The notes under the pieces are model-generated. The model was not told the origin of the DNA and did no database searches. It saw only the letters and a program-made list of their open reading frames with translations. Both the position numbers and the translations under genes were made by a program. From Wyeomyia smithii (taxonomy: Eukaryota; Arthropoda; Insecta; Diptera; Culicidae): a stretch of DNA of 64,000 nucleotides. Shown piece after piece: positions 42,474 through 53,456 of the stretch. The stretch spans positions 161,994,684 to 162,058,683 of the forward strand of contig NC_073695.1 of NCBI RefSeq assembly GCF_029784165.1. The letters run 5' to 3'. Positions within the stretch are counted from its first letter, which is position 1. Each line of letters opens with the position of its first letter.

Positions 42474-43880
42474 CTACCATAAAAGAGGGGACACCAACCT
42501 AGCATAAAATATTGTTAGCCCGCCGTGCTGTATCGAATGCTGGGAGCTGTCAACGAAATCACGAACACCAACGTCCCACTGGGGTAATAAATTGAGGCGC
42601 GATGGCGCAAACGAGGCTTTTCTGAAAATCGGTCCGAGGAGTAAGTCCTGCGCGGCAGCGTGATTCGGCAAATCGTTTACCCAGAGTTTTCGGTTGACAA
42701 AACGGGATCAGAAGATCCGGTCCGCCAGTATACTACACGAACGTTAATCTCTGGCCGGACCAGTCGAGTGGAGTGACAGTGTAGTGTCCCCGGAAGAAAT
42801 CCTGCATAGTGCACGTGGAGAAGAACAATGGGTCGAATTGGCCATTGTGTACGCAAACCCGCGACAGTGCTAAATCCCTCCCGGATCCGAAACGTTAAGG
42901 CCGCTTGTAATTTGGCCGGGTTGCCGGTGTAGCTGATAGACCACCCGCTACCCCGTTCTGGAAGTCTTGCCGATCGCCGTTGGTGCCCGTTCCTGTTCGT
43001 CTCGTTCCTGGTTGCAGAGTAGCAGCATGTCGACCACCGTTCGTCCCGGCCGCAACGTTTAGTGAAGTCCATTAGTGAGAATAAATATGTCAAACAAGTA
43101 AGCGTCTTTAGTATTAACCCCCCCCCCTTGAAAATCAAAAAAATAAAATAAAAATTAAATGTAAGGTCAGCCTAATTCTAGTTGTTTTGTGTTAAATTAA
43201 ATAAAATTAATCCTTTAGGCAAAGTTTGTCCGCTTCTCGGTATCCGTGATATTTCACCTGAACACGCTCAGTGACCAGAGGCGTATTGAGGGGTGAAAGT
43301 CCGCCCCGCCACTTGAGATTTCTCTAAGAGACCGCGTGTAACGACCCTTTGGTAGTTTGGTGGTGAAGCGTATCACTCCAAGTTAAAAGATCCGTAGTGA
43401 ACCGTAACACGCTTACAGGCAATCTGCGCCGCATCCGCCTTTCGAGCTAAGCCGTCGTTGATTCCACGTCAAGGCGCTGGTTTGCATCGAATGCCAGCGG
43501 TTCCTCCGCCTCAAACCTGGCTAATCGCTGTTGCCATTGAGCCGGTTGCGTGTCCCTTTTGAGCACCGATGAATGGCGATAAACTCCGTCACTGCTCTCC
43601 TGCGCTGTCTGGTTGCACCGACTTAACAGGTATCTCACCCGGTCGGTTAGCACGGAATGTCCGTGCCCAATGGCCACTCTTGCTGACAAAGATCTCAGCG
43701 GCCGTCCGTTTATTGTCGCACCGTATGCCACCAGGATGGTTTCCGCTCTCCACGTGTCCGTCTGCTGCAGTCGAGATCTGCTATCGTCACCACTGTGCCA
43801 AAGTGTTTGCTAAGCAATCTCCCACCGCACCGACAATGCTTTTACCGAAGCCACGCGATAATTTTTTTCAGCGCACTAAT
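42474..43880. other. GC-richer block of unknown origin
   Basis: Clearly GC-richer than both flanks, with several medium open frames on both strands (153 codons at 42677-43138 minus; 94 codons at 43447-43731 minus; 104 codons at 43569-43883 plus), none of which I recognise. An A-rich stretch at 43120-43165 splits it, with a C-run at 43118-43127. The composition suggests a former coding region or retroelement 5' part, perhaps LTR-type, but I found no paired LTRs and no gag, protease or RT motif. Unassigned. Confidence 0.35.
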
Positions 43881-45042
43881 TAAAATCCAGAATCGTGCAG
43901 GAAACAAAAGCCCCTCTCCTAGGTTGAGGGGCTTGACGGTTTTGCAATTAGTAATATCTGGTTTAAATTTGCGAACTAACATACTCTTTTCGTTTATGTA
44001 TTATACCAGATATATCCAGTCTAATAAGGCCAGATCAAATATCTTATAATACCAATATAGTTCACTCACGTGAAATCATGAAGACACATTGGAAATGACA
44101 GAAGCGCTAGTCACCTTTTCGACCGCTAGGAGCGCCACTTCTGATTTTGTTCCACAGGACGTTAGAAAACGAATAACTTTTGACAATAATATTACCCAAA
44201 TGGGTGAATTATTGTGAATTTTATAATGAGAATGAAGTTCGCTTACGTATGAGGCAGTACATGGGTGACGTTTCACGGTTGGTACGTTTGTTGTTGTTAT
44301 TGTTTTTGCAACCTCAAACCCAATACAGAACCGAACACAAAATCTAAATGTCTGCAAAAAAATCAAGAGTGGTATTTTATTGTTGTGTTAAGGATGGCTA
44401 AAAAAGCATGCAGAAATATCGTTCGCATAACGAACTCAAAGTTCATTATCAAGGTTAAGAAAGTTCTAGTATTTTATTTCAAAACATTAGGTTTAGAAGA
44501 TTTCTTCACTACGAGTGTTTTGAGTATTTGACATTTACCACCAAGCACAAACTAGCCGTGTATTTTATACTAATTGGTACAGAGCGGAAGGTTGCGGGCT
44601 CGTATCTCAGTATAAACAGATCATTCGTTGTTAAATACAAGCATATTATATAGAAGATTCAACTAGAGACATTGTTGATGTAACCCTACACTAGCACGTC
44701 GTCGTAGGTTTCTCTTTTTATCTTTCCTAGTCCGGAATTACGTACGAAATCTGTAATAAGTAATTTTTTTACATGATTTGTATTTTTTTTCTGTGGAAGT
44801 ATGAAATTGAGTCAACTAAGTCTAAAATTGAATATTTTCAGTTTCATGTGTAAGAATATCGGTCACACCAAGCTATTGACATCCCTATACCGAATAACAG
44901 TGAATAACAATGGATGTATGTCCTGGGCTCAATCTCATTTGTGATATGCTATCTCGTTTACATATACGTTGAAATGTTAGCCGTTGAAACATGGCGTGAT
45001 GCCAAAGATGTGGGTCACACGCTCACAGAAATGCAACAACAA
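43881..45042. other. No gene recognised
   Basis: AT-rich, with short unconvincing open frames. GGGGCTTGACGG and CCCCTCTCCTAGG near 43910-43940 form a small inverted pair (AGCCCCTC/GAGGGGCT). Nothing else identified. Confidence 0.4.
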
Positions 45043-45880
45043 TGCACAATGGTACAGTAAGGCAATTTAGACGGACATGGTTTTCGATGCGATTTTTGGG
45101 TTAGGGTCATAATTTTTTTTAAGAAGTTGTTTCTTATAGCTAGTCCTTTATTTATGTGCAAATAAAAATTAGGGTGGTCCTAAAATCAGCGAAATAAAAA
45201 AAATAACTTTTTTATTTGCAGGAGTAACTGTATACATTCTGTATACTTGTTTTAAGCAACAAAAAAACTCTTTTGTGACTATCAAATTGACCGACATAGA
45301 GCAGTTTTACGTAAGTAGCTTAGAGTGGGTTTCGAAAAACCAGTTTTTTGCAGTTCAAATTTAATAACAGAGTATTCTTCGGATGACTTCAAGAGCTTAA
45401 AAATATGTTTTTATTGAACATTTTGTTGAAAAAAAAACTCTTTACCTATACAACATATCGACAATGTTTTTCCGTCAAAAGTTGCGTATTTTTGTGTTCT
45501 TACGGTTAATCGAAGAAAACTTTGTTATTACATTTGAACTGAAAAAATAAAGCAAAAAATATGTTTTTTGGAACCCTAGGTCAGTTACGTCGAATTGCTC
45601 TAAATCGGTAAATTTAATAGCTACAAAAAAAAAAAATAACGAAGTTGCTTATAATTAGTTGATTTACTACTCTGCCGAAGAATGTATACAATATTTCTTC
45701 AAATAAAAATGTTAAGTTATTTTGTTTCGTTGATTTTAGGGCCACCCTAATTTTCATTTTCACATAAATAAAGGACTAACTATAAGCAACAACTTCTTAG
45801 AAGAAACTTTTGTTTCAAAACCACAAAATCACATCGAAAAGCTCATGTCCGCCTGAATGGCGTTACTGTACCACTGTGCA
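45043..45880. mobile_element. 838-bp foldback element with TGCACA ends
   Basis: TGCACAATGGTACAGTAAGG at 45043 is mirrored by the block ending 45880 (GTTACTGTACCACTGTGCA). The arms extend inward through GGACATG...TTTCGATG, TAGTCCTTTATTTATGTG and AGGGTGG/CCACCCT to near 45,230 and 45,690. The loop is AT-rich. Non-coding. Confidence 0.85.
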
Positions 45881-45966
45881 ATGAGTTTAGTTACCTTTTT
45901 CACCACAAAAGGGGGTGTTCCCTATGAGTCTTTCCGAAATTATGTGGGAAATTCGGAGGTGAACTA

Positions 45967-46301
45967 CACTGTAAAAAATCGACACGTTACTGCCAAGTGG
46001 ATTCCACTTACTTCTGTGCTAATAGATGAAACATTTCATATCTACGTGGAATACACTTGAGTTTTAGTTCATAGCACAAAATCAAGTGTCTTACACTTCG
46101 GTTTGACATGTCATGCATACCAGAAGCAATCATTTTACACTCGGATTTTAATGGCTACACACGTCAAATGCCAAAACACGTTAAAATAACGTGGATTACA
46201 ATAAAAATCGATATGGATCGACATAAAAAAATGATTAGGTTCGTTTATTGACACTCATATGTGAAGAGCATCAGGGATTAACGTGCGATTTATTTTCAGT
46301 G
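45967..46301. mobile_element. 335-bp MITE, TA target, CACTG ends
   Basis: CACTGTAAAAAATCGACACG is mirrored at the right by CGTGCGATTTATTTTCAGTG. TA flanks both sides (45965-45966, 46302-46303). The interior again carries CACGTT/AACGTG motifs like the MITE at 27284-28067, so they may be distant relatives. Confidence 0.8.
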
Positions 46302-46772
46302 TATATTGGCATTATAATATTTTTGATAACATGCAAATTACGTAATGACGATAATCTGTAAGTTAAAAAGATATACTCAAATAAGATTGGTGGATGCATC
46401 TTTTTCCAAAACTCCCCGTTTAATATTTTCCTCAGCATTTCCACATCAAAAAAAAAACAAACATTTTTACTCATACTAACCTCTTCCGATTCTAGAAGAC
46501 TGAATAAACTTAGTCTATTCCTATCTTTGTTTAGCGTATAATAAAAACTTGGTGCATCTGCGTCAATCTGATGAAAAGCAAATGAAAAACACATAAATGT
46601 GGGAATAAAATTATAATTATTAAAAATTGCAACAAAACCTAAATTAATCCACCTAGCGGTCAGACCCAGCCTTTCTCATTCAAACTTTTTTTTGTAAAAA
46701 TAGATTTACATGAACGCTTCAATCCAATAGATGTATATTCACTCTTTAGGTTCTTGAATATTGATGTTTTAA

Positions 46773-47110
46773 TCTATACATATAAAAATGCAGTCCGGTC
46801 TGTCTGTCTGTCTGTCTGATTTATATAGGCTCGAAAACTACCGAGCCGATTGAAGTGAAAATTTGTATGCAGAATTGTCCGTATCCTCTGTGCGATAAAG
46901 AGAAATTCCAGTTTCACCTCACACTCTTCGAACTGTAACGAGAGCGCTTCTCTCCTGTCTGTGCCCACCACGCTTTCTGTGTACGTGCGCGACAGTGAGT
47001 GTGAAAAAAAAAAACAAATAAAAAGCTCTCAACGCTGGGCTGCGCTACAGCGTAGAAAACTACTCCCAAATTCACCAAGGCGAATGAAGATAAACTCACC
47101 GACGCGCGCG
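46773..47110 (+). repeat. Helitron-like 5' end with (TCTG)n
   Basis: TCTATACATATAAAAATG, then a TCTGTCTG run, then GGCTCGAAAACTACCGAGCC and GATTGAAGTGAAA. This order is one I recall from widespread arthropod repeats with Helitron-like 5' TC ends. I could not identify a CTRR 3' end with its hairpin, so the class is tentative. The repeat unit at 54880-55190 (CCATACAAATGAA...AAATTTCTGCA) belongs, I think, to the same super-family. Confidence 0.35.
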
Positions 47111-47619
47111 CTCCAGTGAGATTTTAAGCGTTGCAGAGCTAACTGCATGGAAATGTCAGATTAATGAATTCATTAATGCCAGTTGATATTTTTTTACTAA
47201 AAACATTCTTATTTAGCATTTTACGCGCCGTAATAGCAGACATGAATCCGGGTTTCTTGTCAACTTCAAAAATAAAATTCCTTGATTTTCAGCTTTTACT
47301 AAAATGGTATTTTTTTTCAATACATGCTTTTCTCGAATGTACCAGGAGGAGCCCAAATGAACATTACCGTTAACAGAGTCTAGAAATCAGACATAAGCAA
47401 TGTATTCGTAAAAAAAACAGTCTAGTTTAACTAAATTAAAATCACAAAGTAGACTTGTTTTGGCAGATTATTTTCACAAAACCAACCTCGTATTTTATAT
47501 TTTTTAATGCTTCTTAAAAAATATTTCTTCAACCGTTATGTGCTCGATGGGGTGCCCAGGTACCTTTTTCGGTTTCACAAGACGAAATTTCATAGTTTTA
47601 TACTGGAAGAATATTCTCA

Positions 47620-47941
47620 TTGCCGGAAATCCGGTTTTTCGGAGATATGTTCCAAAACGAAGGAATTTTATAAATATTTGAATGGAATCTTACTACTATT
47701 GGTTCAAAGTTTATAGAATTATATTCACAGGCCATTTTTATGGTTTTGGGTGTTATGGAGATATGATCCCAAAATAGTCATTCGGAACAGATTCCACCTG
47801 GGCTTTTGGTGGCCAAAAAAAAACAACAAATAATACAACGTCGCATACCATCCAATATGGGTATTTTCGAAACGGAGTGAAATCTAGAGGCAGGATAACG
47901 ACCCCCGACGTCATTTCGGATTCCAAAATGGCGGCTTCCAG
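47620..47941. repeat. ~126-bp satellite, left fragment
   Basis: Diverged units of the satellite seen in full at 55199-56630, recognisable by CATTGCCGGAAATCCGG, CCAAAATGGCGGCTTCCAG and CCATCCAATATGGGTATTT. The array continues at 49176 after the pogo-like insertion. Confidence 0.7.
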
Positions 47942-47943
47942 TA

Positions 47944-49173
47944 CAGGTCGAACTCGATTATATACAGACTCGATTGTATATTGAATCGATTATATATGAT
48001 TCGATTATATATAAAATTGTATATAATCGAATCATATTTTTTTTCAATTTTAAATATAACTTACCTAAAGTAGCAATGTCGTATAGGGATCGTCCAAAAA
48101 TACGTAACGCTTAGGGGGAGGTAAAGATCTGACAAAACGTCGCAATCAATACTAAAAATTTTGAAGATCTATACAAAGAGCGTTACCTGGAGGAAAGAGG
48201 GGGTCGAAAATAGTTTTTATTTACGGTACGTAATTAATGGACGTTCCCTTCAGTCCAATATGACGTAACGCAATATTTTTTGACCCAAAACCCTGATTTT
48301 TGAGCCATAATGTTTCAAGTAAAGTAAAGCTGATCTAAAACAGAAATATCGCGAGGGAACGTTTACAAATTATGTAACGCTCAGGAAACGGGAAAGAGTG
48401 TTTGGTTGGCAAAGTGTTGCAACCCATACGAAAAATTTAAACAAAAAGCATGGCAAAGGGAGAAAGGAGATCAACAATAATTATTCTTGCGTTACGTTAT
48501 AAATAAGCGCTTCTTTATTGATTCATAAAAGTCCGTTCAAATGTTACATAACGCAAGCAGGGCTGAGGAAATTTTTTATGCCTGGTGTGCTGAGTATTGG
48601 AAATATGCTTGACAATGTGGTGAGGGTTTTCCGGAAGTCCAATATTTACATCACGTTAAATTTGAATGGACCCTAATATTACTATTTCAAAGTTAAGATT
48701 GAGGTGATAGAGATTGACTTTTTTCCAATACTTATTTTCATGAAGTTGAAATCAATACTGGTGAGCAAAAATTTAAATAAATTTAAGGCAATGTTTTTAG
48801 CTAATCTACTATCTACCCAATACGCAAGTCGCTAATCTAGCTAATCTACTATCTACCCAATACACATCACGCAGTGCAAGTTGCAATGCACGCCGTGTAG
48901 TGTTTCTATACAAAAGTGGCACCCGTGCAGCACGGTGTAGTGTTCTTGCCATGGCTGGCTGCAATAACATAAAGAAAAACTACGAAATCTATACATACAT
49001 ATATTTTTGTAAGAAAGGTTTTTTGCGACTTTAAGGGGGATAGTCAAAAAAATCCTACTTATTTATTCAAAAACAACATAATATTTATGCAAAATAAACA
49101 AAAAAAAATTTTTTTCTGATTCGATTATATATAGTGAAAATTTTTCGGAGACTATATAATCGAGTCCGACCTG
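47944..49173. mobile_element. 1.23-kb pogo-like element, TA target
   Basis: CAGGTCGAACTCGATTATAT is mirrored by ATATAATCGAGTCCGACCTG ending 49173. TA flanks both sides (47942-47943, 49174-49175). It interrupts the satellite, whose unit is restored when it is removed (GGCTTCCAG + TATCTGGAAGG). Internally it carries at least three ACGTAACG-type MITEs. No transposase is visible. Confidence 0.85.
48085..48673. mobile_element. Three consecutive ACGTAACG-type MITEs
   Basis: Three inverted-repeat units lie side by side. Unit 1, 48085-48249: AGGGATCGTCCAAAAATACG to ACGTAATTAATGGACGTTCC. Unit 2, about 48355-48513: AGGGAACGTTTACAAATTAT to CGTTATAAATAAGCGCTTCT. Unit 3, about 48531-48673: GTCCGTTCAAATGTTACATA to CACGTTAAATTTGAATGGAC. 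All share a 'GTCCATAAAxxACGTAACG' theme with the MITE at 851-1128. Confidence 0.65.
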
Positions 49174-49175
49174 TA

Positions 49176-49560
49176 TCTGGAAGGAAACTAAAATTGGCCG
49201 AATAGCATCGAATATGAGTTTTTCCGGAATCGGGGCGATGTCCAGAGACCGGAAATCAACTTCGGACGCCATTTGAAATTTAATATGGTCACTTCCGGTA
49301 TCCGGCAAACAGCTAAAATCGACCAAACATCACCTAACATGGATACTCCAGAGACCTCAAAACGACGTCAGATGAACTGGAAGTCACCACCTTGAATTTC
49401 AAAATGGCGTGTGAAATTGATTTCCGGTCTCTAGGCCTGGTATTCGGCCATTTTTGAATCTCTTCCAGAAACCGGGAATCGAGCAAGTCATCGTATGCTC
49501 GAATCTCGACTGACATAGTTATTGAGATATGAAACTTATAAACGTGAGCTGGCAAAAATT
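49176..49560. repeat. ~126-bp satellite, right fragment
   Basis: Continuation of the array interrupted at 47942: TCTGGAAGGAAACTAAAATT, ATATGAGTTTTTCCGGAATC, ACGCCATTTGAAATTTAATA and so on, two to three diverged units. Similarity fades by about 49560. Confidence 0.7.
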
Positions 49561-50507
49561 ATTTTCGATTTCACACTATTTTGTAACTAAAGACAATTTT
49601 GCTCTGAAAAAATGTTTATTTTTCTTCTCCCGATTGAATCCATTTCCGTTTCCGCTTTTCCATTCTTTTTTCGTGCTCTGAATTAGTATGTTCTGAGGAA
49701 GACTTTACTGCGAGGAAAACATTCTGCAAACATTTTTCAAGCAATCGAATTTTATGTTGTTGTAATCAAAAGGCTATCGAATCAATATCTAGTAGAACCT
49801 GCCATACAAATATACTTTTAAGCGATTGGATAAAAGTGAGACCGTTGTAAACCAATTTGAAATGTCCCATTCCACTTATGCCACATTGAAATTTTTATGA
49901 ATAACACTAGCATAGGTATAATCTGTACTCGGTAATTTTCACAAACCACCAGAAAAATGAATAAGAAGTAACAAAAAACTAGCATTCACAGTCATTGGCG
50001 TCGAAAAATATCCTTGGCGAAGCACCGATTTAGAATCACCTATGGCGGCGGTGCACAAGACTTATCACGTCTCTTACGTACAAAAGAGAAAGTTTGCTTT
50101 GAATCACTAAGTAGGTACTAGTACACTTTAGTCGATTTGTTTATTCAATTTAAAATTGTTTGTTTAATTTAAAATACAAATTAGGGCCCTTTATTTTCGC
50201 GCGGATTTTTTATGCGCGATTTTGGAATTTAAGCGTTTTTGTACGCGGAGTTTTTATGCGTCACGTATCTTGCGCGTAAAGAGCGAATTGAGTACATCGA
50301 TCATTAATTTTTTAAATGATAACTTCTTTTTACATGATTCTTTTTTACATGATCCAAATCCTACCTACGCCCATGTCATTCACAAGTGTTCTTCACATCG
50401 GTATATTTTTTGACTGGCGCTGGAACGCGTTAAGCAGAAATTGCCGCAATCTGGTCAAATCTGTATGACGTACAAGATAGAGACCAAACTGATGTTTCTT
50501 CGCACCA
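49561..50507. other. No gene recognised
   Basis: AT-rich spacer. GGGCCCTTTATTTTCGCGCG at 50175, followed by further GCGCG/ACGCG motifs to 50285, looks like one end of a DNA transposon, but I found no matching other end. Confidence 0.4.
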
Positions 50508-50604
50508 GTGCACAGTGGTATGAGAGCTCAAAAACGTGAACTTAATTCATTTGCTCTCCAAATAATGTTTTTATTGACATACTGTCTTCCGAAGATATTT
50601 AGTA

Positions 50605-51601
50605 CAGGTCGGACTCGATTATCCGGAGTTTTGAAATACATTTCACTCCGGAAACTCGAATCCTCCGGATAAGCGAACCATTTTTTAATTTTTTAATTTT
50701 TAATATCCCTTATTTAGAACAGCGAGTTTTCTATTATAGTATGTTGTACACATTACATGTGCCGACGAAATAAATTGAAAATGGTCTTTAGACTGTTTGT
50801 CGGCGTCTGTTATACATATATGTGTAACAATAAATTATGTTATATTGATTATCTCGAAAATGTAAAAACCAAATAAAATAAATCAAAACTACCATTAGGA
50901 AGATAGCTTTTGCTTCGAGAGATTAAAGGAAATATTTTCTAGAAAATATAATAGAGTTTGATTTGATTTAGGTATTTATCTGTTTTATTATCTTAAATAT
51001 TAAAAAGAATTGAGGTGTTACATATAAAGACCCTGTTCGATTTTGACAACACTTATGATTTTTTTTCTATTTTCTAAGTGACCTATAACGATCTAGATGC
51101 TCGATATGGCCACTAATGGGTTACTTTGCGGATTTCAAATCGTTATTGATTTCGCTTGATGAGTTTTGGTTCAATAATCCAGGAGCATCCGGAACACCAC
51201 CGAAACAGGCCAGCTTGTGGTTCTTAGTACTGCATTGATCATGGCCATTATATTACAGAAATATGTTCCGGTCATAAATTCGAAGCCGATTGACCAATAG
51301 TGGTTGTCCTAATCGGCCACTAAGAACCATAATACCTTGCTTTTGGAGGTTGTTGAGTAAGAATTGGTTGCGGGAACGACGAGAAAACTGCTAAAAACGA
51401 ACTACATAAACAGAACGGGGCATTGTTGTTACAATTTTGAACAACCCCGAAACTCCCAATGACCCGGGAGACAAAAGTTCATTATAGAAATAAAGAAGAA
51501 AAAAAATACTCCGGATAATTGAGCCATTTTCTCCGGATAATCGAGCCCCGGATAATCGGGCCCCCGGATAATCGAGTCTCCGGATAATCGAGTCCGACCT
51601 G
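50605..51601. mobile_element. 997-bp pogo-like element, TA target
   Basis: CAGGTCGGACTCGATTATCC is mirrored by GGATAATCGAGTCCGACCTG ending 51601, a perfect 20-bp inverted repeat. TA flanks both sides (50603-50604, 51602-51603). The empty site is present in the right arm of the host foldback (ATATTTAG-TA-TATAAA), confirming the duplication. The right end has extra GGATAATCG copies. Internal sequence at 51029-51356 resembles 59402-59600 in another pogo-like element. No transposase. Confidence 0.93.
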
Positions 51602-52140
51602 TATATAAAATGGCTTAAATCATGACAAAAAGTTTTAGTTCGAAACTCAACCGCTAGTGGCGCTGCAAAATCTAACTTTTTAGTCTTTCACTTTAGAGAA
51701 ATGGTGTCTTCAGCAAAGTTATAGATAAAGTTCTTACAAAAAACTTTGTCGAAGACACTTTTCTTCTAACTCTTTTTGTTTTGGATATATAACACTTCTT
51801 ATTAGACTTGTTTTTAAAATTAGTTTTTTTCGAATATGCAAAAAGCTGTAACATTTAGAAGGTTTTAATGTTCTACATATATTTGTATATCATCAAAACA
51901 CACAACTTTGTAGAAGACACAAAATAGATAGCTTCCACACAAACCGAGTTATTGCCAAAAAATGTTAAAAAAGCATCATTTTTTGTACACTCCTAGAGCA
52001 CAAAATAGCAAAAACTAGCAGACGACACCTGCATAGAATGAAATATTATCATAATCACTCTACGAAATCACTTTGAACGTTTGTCCCTTCCAGTGTCTTC
52101 ATTGCCAAAGTTTTGTTTAAAAAACAGCCTTACTCAACTT

Positions 52141-52729
52141 TTTCGATGACAATACACGTCAAAACGTTGGCCAGATTACTGATCACTCCAAATTAAAAAT
52201 GTTGTATCATTTATTGCATTGTTCTAATAATTAAATTATATTTTCATGTATGAATTTTGCTAGAATAAATGTTAAAAAAATATGAAGTTGAAAAATCATC
52301 CCTATCAGAATTAGCATTATCCTACTAATTAATATCTAGCTTGTATTTTTCATCACCGCAGATCTTATTAGGTGGCTTGTCTAGCAAACTGCTTATAACT
52401 AGATCTATTGATTCCAGAAAACGGTGTAGTAAATCAACATTTACGGCAGTTCTAGAAAACTTTTTGATGTGGTCTAATCTGTATCTATGAAGGTAATAAT
52501 TATTTTGCGTTTTTAAATATTTCAGCAAGCTCATTATACCTCTTGATGTCTTTGTTCCGGCTTTCTTGTGCCTTCTCGGATAGCTGGCCAATAGGGACTA
52601 AGAAATGCCTACTTGATTTGCAGTACTAAAAAAAAGATCGATACAGTAAGATCGATTTTTTGCGTGCATTTGTCAAATGCTATTACTAGTTAAAGTTAAA
52701 GACATGTTCGCCCTGCAATTGCACTATGA
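52141..52729. other. Central spacer of the foldback element
   Basis: Non-palindromic centre. An 88-codon minus-strand frame (52591-52325) encodes a hydrophilic helical peptide (LLKYLKTQNNYYLHRYRLD, LLHRFLESIDLVISSLL). I do not recognise it; it could be captured host sequence or chance. Confidence 0.35.
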
Positions 52730-53456
52730 ACTGTCTTTTTAATTTCATATCAGGTAATGAAGATACTAAAGGGGACAAACGATTAAAGCGATTTCGTAGA
52801 GTGATTATGATAATATTTCATTCTATGCAGGTTTCGTCTGCTAGTTTTTGCTTTTTTGTGTTCTTGGTGTGTACAAAAAATGATGCTTTTTTAACATTTT
52901 TTGGCAATAACTCGGTTTGTGTGGAAGCTATCTATTTTGTGTCTTCTACAAAATTGTGTGTTTCGATGATATACAAATATATGTAGAACATTATATCCTT
53001 CTAAATGTTACAGTTTTTTGTATATTCGAAAAAAACTAATTTTCAAGACGAGTCTAATAAGAAATGTTATATATCCAAAACAAGACGAGTTAGAAGAAAA
53101 GTGTCTTCGACAAAGTTTTTTGTAAGAACTTTATCTATAACTTTGCTGAAGACACCATTTCTCTAAAGTGTAAGACTAAAAAATTAGATTTTGCAGTGCC
53201 ACTAGCGGTTGAGTTTCGAACTAAAACTTATTGTCATGATTTGAGCCTTTTTATATACTAAATATCTTCGGAAGATAGTATGTCAACAAAACCATTATTT
53301 GGAGAGCAAATGAATGAGGTTCACGTTTCTGAGCTCACTGTGCAGTGTACGCTACAGCGCCGCGCACGGGTGAATGTAGACGAGAGCGCAAGAGAGCAAC
53401 TTTTTGAAAGAGAATGCAACGCACTCGCACTTTGTCTATCAAGCACTAGCGCACAC

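Larger units (their letters stand above)
50508..53347. mobile_element. 2.8-kb foldback element (long inverted repeat)
   Basis: The left arm (about 50508-52140, less the 1-kb insert at 50605-51601) pairs with the right arm (about 52730-53347). Matching landmarks are GCACAGTGG/CACTGTGC at the ends, CTTCCGAAGATATTTAGTA, AACTCAACCGCTAGTGGCGC, AACTTTGTAGAAGACAC and CATAGAATGAAATATTATCA. The ~600-bp centre is not palindromic. The terminal CACAGTGGT resembles the foldback elements at 7099 and 45043. Confidence 0.85.

Noticed and set aside
48085..48673. CRISPR-like spaced repeats
   Set aside because: Repeats are inverted, diverged and irregularly spaced in a eukaryotic context; they are MITE termini.
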